A DNA stretch of 64,000 nucleotides from an uncultured Litoreibacter sp. (GTDB lineage Bacteria; Pseudomonadota; Alphaproteobacteria; Rhodobacterales; Rhodobacteraceae), in assembly GCA_947494435.1 (NCBI GenBank), contig CANLUY010000002.1:806001-870000 (forward strand), read 5' to 3'. How positions within the stretch are numbered: position 1 is the stretch's first letter; each line of letters starts with the position of its first letter. The translations under genes were made by a program, and so were the position numbers. Shown here one piece after another: positions 45,960 to 54,138 of the stretch. The notes below the pieces were generated by a model. That model made no database searches. It was not told the origin of the DNA and saw only the letters and a program-made list of their open reading frames with translations.

Positions 45960-48311
45960 TTATTTCAGTAGGTTCGGAATGATTGTGACCACAGATGGGA
46001 ACATCCACAACAAGAACAATCCTGCCACCTGAATACCGACAAAGGGTATGATACCGCGATAGATATGTCCCGTCGTAACTTCTTTCGGTGCAACCCCCCT
46101 AAGGTAGAAGAGCGCGAACCCAAAGGGCGGTGTCAGGAAGGACGTCTGCAAGTTCACGGCGATCATAATCGTCACCCATTTTGGGTCCATTGTACCGCCA
46201 TAAATCACAGGGCCGACGATGGGGATCACAATGTAGATGATCTCAAGAAAGTCCAAAACAAAGCCCAAGACGAACAGCACCAGCATCACAATGATGAAGA
46301 CTCGGAACTCGCTGTCAAAGCTGCGCAGGAATTGCTGGATATAGTGTTCTCCGCCGAAAGAGATCACCACAAGGTTCAGAAGTTGGGAGCCGATCAGGAT
46401 GGTAAACACCATGCTGGTCACTTTTGCTGTCTCCCGCACAACCGGCGACAGCACACCGTTGCTAAACAGCACCCAACAGGCGAACAGAATGCCGAACATC
46501 GCAAACAGATAGGCTGATTTCGCGAAAATGAAGGCCATCATATTCTCGAAGGAAACTTCTTCGATATTTACCCGCAAATCGAAATTTACACCGATGAGGA
46601 TCATAATGATCACGGCAAATGTGCCCATGATAATGATGCGGCCAGACTGATTGTTGTCTTGAAGCTTGCGGTAAGCGGCCAGCATGATTGCACCACCCGC
46701 CCCAAGTGCTGCCGCAGGTGTCGGGTTCGTGATCCCGCCAAGGATCGATCCCAGAACAGCAACAATCAGCACCAATGGGGGGAAGACCACCCTGAGCAGA
46801 TCATTCTTACCCAGAATACCAACGGCATATTTGGCCCCATAACCGATCATGATCATCGGCAAGATCATCAGCAGGAACGTGTTCCCCGGCGACGTCACAG
46901 GCGAAATGAGAACGGTATCAATCAGAAGTGCAAGAACGATCCCTACGGCCCCTACGATGATTGGTAGCGGATTGGCTGAGGGCGACACGCCCCGTGCCGT
47001 GGTGAAGACCAAAGCCATCAGCAGAAGCCCCACGGCGATGCCGGTCCCAATCGGTGCCGCAGCAGCAATTTTCGCTGTGATTGCATCAGTCAGCTCTTCT
47101 TCGGTCAATTTAACCGATTGCTGAACGCCACCAGCCGCGTCGATCTCTTCCTGCTCGGCCAAGGCGGCTTCCCATGCCTCGATCCCGTGCAAGTCGATCA
47201 TGGCTTCCTGACAACTTTCCGACACGTTTGTCCGCAGAGATGCGGTTTGACCGGCATCCGAGAAACTATCGACCTGAACCGATTGATTTCCAATCAAGCC
47301 GACATTCATCATCAGCATCAATCCTGCGATCAGACCGACCGGTGCAAACAGGAACCATGTCAGCGCCTCTGACTTCCGGATCGGCTCGTTATTTGCAGAT
47401 CCGAGCTCGACAGCCGGTGCCTTGGTTGGGTTGATCACCGCGTAGCCAAAGGCATAGAGGCCATATAGCACTGCGAGCAAAATGCCAGGCAGCAAGGCGG
47501 CTTGAAACAATGTACCAACGGAGACGACTGCAGGCTCGCCAAGATAGGTCAGAGCGTCAGAGCACCCAACTTCCTGTGCGCGCGCCTCTTGCGCAGCGGA
47601 ATAGAGGTCACCTGCCAGCGTGCCCAACAATACGATCACGATGGATGGTGGGATGATTTGGCCAAGCGTTCCAGAGGCGGCGATGACCCCAGTCGCCAGT
47701 TCTGGCGAGTAGTTATTTCGAAGCATCGTCGGCAAGGACAGCAGCCCCATCGTGACAACTGTCGCGCCCACGATCCCAGTGGAGGCCGCAAGGAATGCAC
47801 CAACCACAACAACAGACACGGCCAAACCACCCGGCAACGGGCCAAAGACGCGCGCCATTGTGGTCAGAAGATCATTCGCAATCTTCGAGCGTTCCAGAGT
47901 GATCCCCATCAAGACAAACATCAAAACAGCCAAGAGCGTCTCAATGGATGCACCGGCCAACACACGCTCATTCATCCGGTTCACGATGAACGACACATTG
48001 CGGTCCAGCGCTGTCTCCCAACCAGATTTGAAGACAGGTTCAGCCAGAGTTGGCAGATCGGGATATCTGAAAACAGAGATGGTTTCCTGTTTGACCCCTT
48101 CTGCGATCAAGGCCGCATATTCTGCCGAGGCTGGGTCAATCGCTTGGTGTATCAGCAGTCCCGCGGAGTCCAGCGATGCAATGATCCCAAAGGAAATGAC
48201 CGCAGAGCCACCGATTGCAAATGCTACCGGAAAGCCCGACAGAATCCCAGCAAAGAGGCAGAGAAAAACGATGATCAGGCCAACTTCGACGCCATCTAAT
48301 CCAAAAAGCAT
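45960..48311 (-). CDS. TRAP transporter large permease (DctM type), enlarged
   Basis: 783 residues, far longer than a typical DctM subunit of about 430. The N-terminal motif GIIVFLCLFAGILSGFPVAFAIG and GPLPGGLAVSVVVVGAFLAASTGIVGAT with LGQIIPPSI are DctM signatures. Extra sequence sits near residues 55-110 and in a soluble acidic stretch around 360-420 (SESCQEAMIDLHGIEAWEAAL). Such long forms belong to the mannitol/chloroaromatic-type TRAP group. It takes up an organic acid or similar solute by sodium symport; the substrate is unknown. It lies 12 bases after the small subunit gene. Confidence 0.9.
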   Translation of the reverse strand: MLFGLDGVEVGLIIVFLCLFAGILSGFPVAFAIGGSAVISFGIIASLDSAGLLIHQAIDPASAEYAALIAEGVKQETISVFRYPDLPTLAEPVFKSGWETALDRNVSFIVNRMNERVLAGASIETLLAVLMFVLMGITLERSKIANDLLTTMARVFGPLPGGLAVSVVVVGAFLAASTGIVGATVVTMGLLSLPTMLRNNYSPELATGVIAASGTLGQIIPPSIVIVLLGTLAGDLYSAAQEARAQEVGCSDALTYLGEPAVVSVGTLFQAALLPGILLAVLYGLYAFGYAVINPTKAPAVELGSANNEPIRKSEALTWFLFAPVGLIAGLMLMMNVGLIGNQSVQVDSFSDAGQTASLRTNVSESCQEAMIDLHGIEAWEAALAEQEEIDAAGGVQQSVKLTEEELTDAITAKIAAAAPIGTGIAVGLLLMALVFTTARGVSPSANPLPIIVGAVGIVLALLIDTVLISPVTSPGNTFLLMILPMIMIGYGAKYAVGILGKNDLLRVVFPPLVLIVAVLGSILGGITNPTPAAALGAGGAIMLAAYRKLQDNNQSGRIIIMGTFAVIIMILIGVNFDLRVNIEEVSFENMMAFIFAKSAYLFAMFGILFACWVLFSNGVLSPVVRETAKVTSMVFTILIGSQLLNLVVISFGGEHYIQQFLRSFDSEFRVFIIVMLVLFVLGFVLDFLEIIYIVIPIVGPVIYGGTMDPKWVTIMIAVNLQTSFLTPPFGFALFYLRGVAPKEVTTGHIYRGIIPFVGIQVAGLFLLWMFPSVVTIIPNLLK

Positions 48312-48323
48312 ATCTTGGGTTCC

Positions 48324-49250
48324 TTAATGAATTTCTGCAACGAGTTCGGCGTCAGCGTCGCCCAGCGTGTCTTTGTCGAGGTATTTACCTTCAGCCTCCG
48401 GTCCGCCCTTCCATTCGAGGTAAGACCGATAAAAGAACGCGATTGCCTGCAAGAAGACCATTGCCGTGAATGCAACAAGCAAGATCTTGAACAGAAAGTA
48501 GGCATTAAACCCGTTTGGTGAGAAGCCAATCGTTTCAACGTTCCAACGCACCGCGCGGGCTTTTGTGATCAACCGATCAAGGCTATCAGAAGCAGAAGGC
48601 TTAGGCGTGATCAGATGACGCCATAAGAAGTACCACCCATACATCCAAGTCAGGACAGCGGCGGGCATCATGAACAAGATCGCGCCCAGCATATCAATGA
48701 CCTTCTTCGTGCGGTAACGCACAGCGGAATAGACGAGATCGACCCGTACATGACCGCCCTGAACGAATGTGTACGTACAACACAGACAAACGACCATGGC
48801 GTTGTAGAACTTCAACTCTTCCGCCCACCAACTGATATCTTTTGAAAAGCTCATGCCAAATCCCATGGAGATTTCGGCCCGGGCGAAAATCCGTTGAATG
48901 AAGATGATGACGATCTGCTGAAGAACCATTATCAGGCCTGCCCATGCGAATAACCGTCCGACAGAGTTTGCGAACCCTTCAAGCAGCTGCACGCAGCCCC
49001 ACATGAACCGGTTGTTCCATAGCCCAATAGCTGTGAGCACGAAGAATGTGGTGATGATGACGAAGAAGAATTCAGCAGATCCACCGTAATACACGAAGCG
49101 CATCAGCGCCTCTTTGTCTTCAACGCTTTCCATCTTCTGATTGATATGCGGCACCCATGCCAACCAAAGATCGGGATGGGTTACCGCATAAAAGAAGTTG
49201 TAGAAGGCGTTGAGAATATTGGTGAAAAACCAGACAAGACCGTCCAGCAT
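48324..49250 (-). CDS. TRAP transporter small permease (DctQ type)
   Basis: 308 residues from the ATG at 49250, chosen because GGGGAG lies seven bases upstream; an ATG six codons earlier is possible. Membrane protein with several spans, including a DctQ core (VVCLCCTYTFVQGGHVRVDLVYS), enlarged relative to the usual 160-180 residues, as in the mannitol/chloroaromatic-type TRAP group. It pairs with the large subunit encoded 12 bases downstream. Confidence 0.88.
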   Translation of the reverse strand: MLDGLVWFFTNILNAFYNFFYAVTHPDLWLAWVPHINQKMESVEDKEALMRFVYYGGSAEFFFVIITTFFVLTAIGLWNNRFMWGCVQLLEGFANSVGRLFAWAGLIMVLQQIVIIFIQRIFARAEISMGFGMSFSKDISWWAEELKFYNAMVVCLCCTYTFVQGGHVRVDLVYSAVRYRTKKVIDMLGAILFMMPAAVLTWMYGWYFLWRHLITPKPSASDSLDRLITKARAVRWNVETIGFSPNGFNAYFLFKILLVAFTAMVFLQAIAFFYRSYLEWKGGPEAEGKYLDKDTLGDADAELVAEIH

Positions 49251-49384
49251 AAGTTTCTCCCCCGTCATGGGCGGCGCTATCGGCGGCCTGCCCTGAAATC
49301 CGTGCCGCGACGTCCCCTTCGCGGTGTTGTCTGGGGCCAGCCTCTATAGCAAGGCAGCCCCAGACGTTGCTCTAGTTCAAGCGA

Positions 49385-50467
49385 TTAACCCAGAACGCGG
49401 TCACGCTGTGCGCGATATGTGCCTTCTGCACGATCGATCCAGCCGGAAGACGCTTTCAAAGACGCTTGGTAATCATCGTGGATCTTCTTGTAGAGGTCGT
49501 CGCCCATGTTTTCGGCGTGGACTTCTGCGGATGCTTTACCAAACGCATCCCAAACGCTGTCAGGGAATTCCAGAACTTTAACGCCGCCAGACTGCAAACG
49601 CTGCAGTGCGGAGCCGTTATTGTTCAGGAACTGGGCGAGGTTCCACTGGTGCGTGTTACCAGATGCCACTTCGATGATTTTCTGCTGCGCAGGTGTCAGC
49701 TCGTCAAAGACGTCACGGTTTGTGGCCAAAGACAAAGCCGCACCCGGCTCATGGAAGCCAGCGGTGTAGTAAGTCTTTGTGATCTCTTGGAAACCGGCTT
49801 TCTCATCAGCCCATGGACCGATCCACTCGGTGCCGTCAATAGCGCCGGATGCAAGCGCTTGATACACTTCAGCACCTGGAAGGTTCTGAACAGATGCACC
49901 AAGTTTACCCAAGGCTTTACCGCCGAGGCCCGGCATACGGAACTTAAGACCGTTGAAGTCTTCTGGACCATTGATCTCCTTACGGAACCAACCACCAGCT
50001 TGTGCGCCAGTGTTACCAGCCAAGAAGGATTTCAGGCCGAAGATCTCGCCGAGCTCATCATGCATCGCTTTACCGTTGCCATGCTCATACCAGTTCAACA
50101 GCTCTTGCGCTGTCATACCGAAAGGCACAGACGTAAAGAACGCGTAGCCTGGATGCTGACCCACGAAGTAGTAATCAGCGGCGTGATACATGTCAGCCTG
50201 ACCAGCAGTCACAGCGTCAAATACTTCAAATGCACCGACCAATTCGCCTGCTGCTTTGACTTCAACGGTCAAAGTGCCATCAGACATAGCGTTGATGTCG
50301 TCAGCGACTTTTTGAGCCGCGTCAAACACACCAGCCAGACCACGTCCCCACGTGGTAACCATTGTCAGTGTGCGGTGGCCAGCTGCATATGCAGGTGCCG
50401 CCAGAGTTGTTGCTGCAGCAGCCGAGCCGCCGAGCGCAGAAGTTCTTAGAAAAGAACGACGATCCAT
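49385..50467 (-). CDS. TRAP transporter substrate-binding protein (DctP type)
   Basis: 360 residues with a twin-arginine-like signal peptide (MDRRSFLRTSALGGSAAAATTLAAPAYA, cleavage near residue 28). The mature DctP fold shows MVTTWGRGLAGVFDAAQKVADD, the FKFRMPG-like GLKFRMPGLGGKAL with the ligand-binding arginine, and QALASGAIDGTEWIGP. It captures the solute in the periplasm. It is the first gene of the operon, 134 bases ahead of the small subunit, and divergent from the kinase gene. Confidence 0.93.
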   Translation of the reverse strand: MDRRSFLRTSALGGSAAAATTLAAPAYAAGHRTLTMVTTWGRGLAGVFDAAQKVADDINAMSDGTLTVEVKAAGELVGAFEVFDAVTAGQADMYHAADYYFVGQHPGYAFFTSVPFGMTAQELLNWYEHGNGKAMHDELGEIFGLKSFLAGNTGAQAGGWFRKEINGPEDFNGLKFRMPGLGGKALGKLGASVQNLPGAEVYQALASGAIDGTEWIGPWADEKAGFQEITKTYYTAGFHEPGAALSLATNRDVFDELTPAQQKIIEVASGNTHQWNLAQFLNNNGSALQRLQSGGVKVLEFPDSVWDAFGKASAEVHAENMGDDLYKKIHDDYQASLKASSGWIDRAEGTYRAQRDRVLG

Positions 50468-50670
50468 AGGTGTCTCCTCCCAATTATTACGTCCACCAAC
50501 AAAAACAGCCGGTTGGACGGACCGTTACGGTAGCGCGACCTTACTCATGGTGAATGCGGGTGGCCATACCCATTGGCGGGTAGTTTTTGGGCTTTTATAG
50601 CGCTTTCGCTCAGTTTTTTGGCGATTTCTCTACCCAGCAGCAGCGATTGACGTTGCATACACCCTGCCCC

Positions 50671-52104
50671 ATGTTCGATTCGTTAATGAGCAAGCTCTGG
50701 GCAAGGTGGCGCGACCGTATCGCGCTCAGTTACGGCCAAAAGGTTTTCCTTCTGGCAACCGTTCCCCTTGTCCTCGCTGTCGCCGCCATCTCCGTCGTTG
50801 TGGCAAACCAATCGCGCCAACTTGCCGAAACGGAAATTCAAGAACTCGAAACACAACTCATCGAAGCCAAAAAGGCGGAGTTGAAAAATTACCTCAGCCT
50901 TGCCCGAACCGCGATCGGGTCGATTTATGGAAATGCATTACCTGATGACGAGCAAGCAAAGCTGGAAGTCACACAAGTCCTCTCAGCAATGATTTATGGC
51001 CAGGACGGCTATTTCTACGTCTATGATTATGAAGGCAATAACCTCGTCAGCCCACGCCAAACCTTTCTGATCGGAAAGAACTGGTCCGGTTTTGCTGATG
51101 AAAATGGTGTCCCGGTCGTTGATCAGATCATTGAAACAGCGCGATCGGGCGGCGGTTATCACGCGTTTGACTGGCCAAAACCCAGCACGGGAGAAATCGC
51201 GCGCATGGTCACCTATCAAATTGGACTTCAAGATTGGAAATGGGCGCTTGGCACAGGCATTTTTGTGGACGACGTTTTAACAACTGTTGCGACGGCGCGC
51301 GCGACAATGGAAGTCCGCATCCGCCAAACTTTCTTGCAGATCGCCATGATTACGATTGCTGCTCTTCTTGCTGTTTTCATCACGGGTATTCTACTCAACC
51401 TTCGTGAACGGAAATTGGCGGACAGCAAACTGAAGGCCCTGACCGAACGCATCTTTGACACACAGGAAGAAGAACGTGGTAGAGTCGCCAGAGAACTTCA
51501 TGATTCTATTAGCCAAATTCTGATTGGTATTCGCTATACGCTAGAACTGGCCCGGCGCAGAGTAACAACTGGTGATGCACGCGCCGCCTCAGATATCGAC
51601 AAAGGGATTGGCGGGCTGACTGATGCCATTCACGAAGTACGCCGCATCTCGTCGGATCTGAGGCCGGGCGTCCTTGATGATCTGGGGCTTGGTCCCGCGT
51701 TGAAGTCGCTCATCGACGACTTTGCCGAGCGAACTGGTATCATGACAAATTTCGAAACCGTTGTTTTCAGGAACCGGTTGGACAAAGACGCCAAGATCGC
51801 CCTGTACCGCATTGCGCAGGAAGCATTGACGAATGTCGAACGACACGCTGAAGCCGATGAAGTTTCCCTCGAAGTGTTCGGTCATCGCAGCGGCGCCACG
51901 TTGCGCATACAGGACAACGGGTCTGGGATTGAAAACAATCGCCGTTCTGGTGGGCTGGGTCTACGCAATATGCAAGAACGGATTGATCAGTTGAATGGGA
52001 CGTTGCGTGTCCTTAGCACGGCTGCGGGAACGACCATTGAAGCGTCTGTTCCGCTCAGCCATATGCTCCCCCCTCAAAGCAAACCCGACAGGAAAACCGC
52101 ATGA
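50671..52104 (+). CDS. Cache-domain sensor histidine kinase (HisKA_3 type)
   Basis: 477 residues from the ATG at 50671; a second ATG at 50686 is possible, and an upstream frame to 50587 is less likely. First membrane span about residues 23-45, an extracytoplasmic single-Cache domain (about 46-215, DGYFYVYDYEGNNLV, DWKWALGTGIFVDD), second span about 220-243, dimerisation segment with EEERGRVARELHDSIS (phospho-His277), and HATPase (EALTNVERHAEA, GLGLRNMQERI). It is divergent from the TRAP operon and overlaps its regulator gene by ATGA; it probably senses the TRAP solute. Confidence 0.9.
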   Translation: MFDSLMSKLWARWRDRIALSYGQKVFLLATVPLVLAVAAISVVVANQSRQLAETEIQELETQLIEAKKAELKNYLSLARTAIGSIYGNALPDDEQAKLEVTQVLSAMIYGQDGYFYVYDYEGNNLVSPRQTFLIGKNWSGFADENGVPVVDQIIETARSGGGYHAFDWPKPSTGEIARMVTYQIGLQDWKWALGTGIFVDDVLTTVATARATMEVRIRQTFLQIAMITIAALLAVFITGILLNLRERKLADSKLKALTERIFDTQEEERGRVARELHDSISQILIGIRYTLELARRRVTTGDARAASDIDKGIGGLTDAIHEVRRISSDLRPGVLDDLGLGPALKSLIDDFAERTGIMTNFETVVFRNRLDKDAKIALYRIAQEALTNVERHAEADEVSLEVFGHRSGATLRIQDNGSGIENNRRSGGLGLRNMQERIDQLNGTLRVLSTAAGTTIEASVPLSHMLPPQSKPDRKTA

Positions 52105-52742
52105 CCCCGATCCGAGTTCTAATTGTCGACGATCATCCGATGGTTGCAGATGGTATTCGCGCAATTCTGGAAAGCTACGACGAGATCGACGTCGTTGGCA
52201 CATTAGCGAACGGTCAAGAAGCTGTGGATCAGGTAGAAATGATTGCGCCTGATGTGGTTCTGATGGACCTCAACATGCCGCAGCTTGGCGGCTTGTCAGC
52301 GACAGAGATTTTGTTGGAACGAAATGCGGACACGCGCATTTTGATCTTATCGATGCATGACGCGCCCGAATATGTCTCAACGGCGATGCGCCATGGCGCG
52401 CGGGGCTATATCCTGAAAGATGTTCCGACCGAGGAGATCTACACTGCGATACTAACGGTCATGAAAGGCGAGACGTATTTGTGCACAGGCGCCTCCGGCG
52501 CATTAGAGCCAAATACAAGCGGTGGCGAAGAAATCCTGACCGCACGGGAGCAGATGATCTTGCTTCAGCTTGCACAAGGCAAATCCAACAAGGCGGTTGC
52601 GCGCGAATTAGACATTTCAGTCCACACAGTCGAGACACATCGTAAGAATATCAAACGCAAGCTTGGTATAAATTCCACCGCCGGATTGACGCGCTACGCG
52701 CTAGAACATGGTGTTTTGCAAGGAACAGGCGCTGAATTCTAG
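52101..52742 (+). CDS. NarL/FixJ-type response regulator
   Basis: 213 residues: receiver domain (VLIVDDHPMVADGIRAIL, acceptor Asp56 in VVLMDLNMP) and LuxR-type helix-turn-helix (LTAREQMILLQLAQGKSNKAVARELDISVHTVETH). The start overlaps the upstream kinase gene by four bases, so the two are a cognate pair. The gene position beside the TRAP operon suggests transport genes as targets. The stop overlaps the convergent Lin0512 gene by four bases. Confidence 0.93.
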   Translation: MTPIRVLIVDDHPMVADGIRAILESYDEIDVVGTLANGQEAVDQVEMIAPDVVLMDLNMPQLGGLSATEILLERNADTRILILSMHDAPEYVSTAMRHGARGYILKDVPTEEIYTAILTVMKGETYLCTGASGALEPNTSGGEEILTAREQMILLQLAQGKSNKAVARELDISVHTVETHRKNIKRKLGINSTAGLTRYALEHGVLQGTGAEF

Positions 52743-53104
52743 CGGACGAGTTTCCACTTTGTCTTATCGACAGGCAAGAAAGCCTCAATAGCCGCTGTCG
52801 CAATCACGTGGGTTTGTTCATTCTCGGCGTCATGCACATTCAAACCGCCTTTGACAGCTTTGACCGTTGCACGGCCGCGTGGCAGTTCGTCGGTCAATGC
52901 CACGATATCCAGCTTGTCCGGCTCTTGCACTGCAATCGTGACCTGAACCCGCATGTCTTCATGGCTAAGCCCGAGTGATTTGAACATCACAAGTGATGAA
53001 TGATGCAAGGCGTCCTGAATCGCCCGTTTGCCAGCCTTGGTGTAGTCCATTCCATAGAGGTCGTTGCCGGTCCCCATCTCAAGAATTACCCGCTCATCAC
53101 TCAT
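52739..53104 (-). CDS. Lin0512 family protein (copy 2)
   Basis: 121 residues. The shared pattern with the neighbouring copy is G-T/G-x-L-x(3)-D-Y-T-x-A-x-x-A-I-x-D-A-L (MDYTKAGKRAIQDALHH) and a QEP block (VQEPDKLDIVALTDELPRGRATVKAVKGGLNV). This matches the Lin0512 conserved family (TIGR02058 type), of unknown function. It overlaps copy 1 by ATGA and so is translated with it. The C-terminus is longer than in copy 1. Confidence 0.8.
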   Translation of the reverse strand: MSDERVILEMGTGNDLYGMDYTKAGKRAIQDALHHSSLVMFKSLGLSHEDMRVQVTIAVQEPDKLDIVALTDELPRGRATVKAVKGGLNVHDAENEQTHVIATAAIEAFLPVDKTKWKLVR

Positions 53105-53451
53105 GATGCGACCTCCAGATCAAAGCTCACGATCACGGCAACATTCGCTATTACGGTCACGCCGTTTCCGTCAGGCTTTGAAACATCCAAGCCGCCCTTC
53201 GTGACCGTCACGTTTGGCTGTCCGTAGGGAAAAATATCGAGAAGTTTCGAGACGTCGACTTCTTGCGGTTCCTGCACACCAACCTCTACATCAATCAGCA
53301 TGGCCTCCTTCGAGAAGCCAAATGCGGGTGCGACAGACACCGAATTATGCCACAGTGCGTCTTTGATCGCGCGCGATGCGGCCTCTGTATAGTCGCGTCG
53401 TCTGAGTGATGTTCCCATACCAAACTCATGTAGAAACCGTGTCTTGGCCAT
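53101..53451 (-). CDS. Lin0512 family protein (copy 1)
   Basis: 116 residues from the ATG at 53451, chosen for the AGGAGG site seven bases upstream; the frame opens earlier at 53475. RRDYTEAASRAIKDALWHNSVS and VQEPQEVDVSKLLDIFPYGQPNVTVTKGGLDV parallel copy 2, so the pair arose by duplication. Lin0512 proteins have no assigned activity. It begins one base after the VOC gene stop in the same operon. Confidence 0.8.
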   Translation of the reverse strand: MAKTRFLHEFGMGTSLRRRDYTEAASRAIKDALWHNSVSVAPAFGFSKEAMLIDVEVGVQEPQEVDVSKLLDIFPYGQPNVTVTKGGLDVSKPDGNGVTVIANVAVIVSFDLEVAS

Positions 53452-53452
53452 G

Positions 53453-53848
53453 TCAGCCCTCCTCATTCCCGTCATAGGGATGGGCCATACCGAAGAGCAA
53501 AAGGCAAGAGCCTTCGTCCTTCACATGAAACTCACGCTGGTTGTAAAACTGGTTGAAGGGCGCGCGCACCCTGCCTTGAGGTAAATCCGCCAGCTGCGGT
53601 CCTAGTTCTGACCACAGCGCGTCGACATCGTCCACATCTATATAGACCATCTGCTCTCGGGCTTCTTCGGACAGATCAGCATCGGTTTCCAGCAATCTGA
53701 CGGCCACGCTCTGTCGCTTCAAAAATGCATAACCTGGATCGGCCCCTTGAAACCCGACCGTGAAGCCGAGGCGGTCGCGAAAAAACGCAATCTGCTTTGA
53801 TATATCATTGCAGAAAATGAACGGCGTTATCTGGGTCACTTCAGCCAT
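53453..53848 (-). CDS. VOC (bleomycin-resistance-like) protein
   Basis: 131 residues. ITPFIFCNDISKQIAFFRDRLGF and the C-terminal QREFHVKDEGSCLLLFG are the two halves of a vicinal-oxygen-chelate protein; the late Glu and early His/Phe positions are only partly like the metal triad, so binding rather than catalysis is possible. It is the first gene of the minus-strand trio with the two Lin0512 paralogs. The 155 bases upstream carry the divergent ilv promoter. Confidence 0.82.
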   Translation of the reverse strand: MAEVTQITPFIFCNDISKQIAFFRDRLGFTVGFQGADPGYAFLKRQSVAVRLLETDADLSEEAREQMVYIDVDDVDALWSELGPQLADLPQGRVRAPFNQFYNQREFHVKDEGSCLLLFGMAHPYDGNEEG

Positions 53849-53950
53849 TTCGGCACCTCCAATTCGCAGTTATTCCGAAACTTAGTAGATTTAAGAAACA
53901 AAAATACGCGAAAATTTGCGTTCGCGACAGATTATTCATCATTTTGCCTG

Positions 53951-53978
53951 TTGACCCCCTGCGAACGACTGGTAGTGT
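53951..53978 (+). promoter_or_regulatory. promoter of the ilv leader transcript
   Basis: TTGACC at 53951-53956 and TAGTGT at 53973-53978 are separated by 16 bases, placing a transcript start near 53985, ahead of the leader peptide. Confidence 0.5.
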
Positions 53979-54003
53979 CATCGAACTTATAACGGAGCCT
54001 TCA

Positions 54004-54051
54004 ATGACAGCTGTGGTCGTCATTCTAAGATATCAGCGCATGGGTCGGTAA
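54004..54051 (+). CDS. ilv leader peptide
   Basis: A 15-residue frame, MTAVVVILRYQRMGR, with GGAG upstream. Its three valine, one isoleucine and one leucine codons in a row (54013-54027) are what a branched-chain amino acid attenuator needs: ribosomes pausing there when charged Val, Ile or Leu tRNA is scarce. It lies 27 bases before the terminator hairpin in front of ilvB. Not conserved as a protein; recognised by context. Confidence 0.75.
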   Translation: MTAVVVILRYQRMGR

Positions 54052-54103
54052 CGCGACAACCATAACGGTAACCATGCGCCCCCGCTGGAACGGGGGCTTT
54101 TTT
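54036..54103 (+). promoter_or_regulatory. ilv transcription attenuator
   Basis: Two alternative pairings are visible. GCGCATGG (54036-54043, inside the leader codons) pairs with CCATGCGC (54072-54079). GCCCCCG (54078-54084) pairs with CGGGGGC (54091-54097), followed by six T residues: the terminator. The first stem would take two bases of the terminator stem and shadow it, so it can act as antiterminator. A ribosome stalled on the V-V-V-I-L codons leaves 54036 free; one reaching the stop at 54049 covers it and lets the terminator form. Confidence 0.65.
54078..54103 (+). terminator. attenuator terminator
   Basis: Stem GCCCCCG 54078-54084 with CGGGGGC 54091-54097, loop CTGGAA, and TTTTTT at 54098-54103, positioned 35 bases before the ilvB start. 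Confidence 0.8.
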
Positions 54104-54138
54104 ATGGGCAAGGGACGAGACGTAAACGGAGAAAGAAC

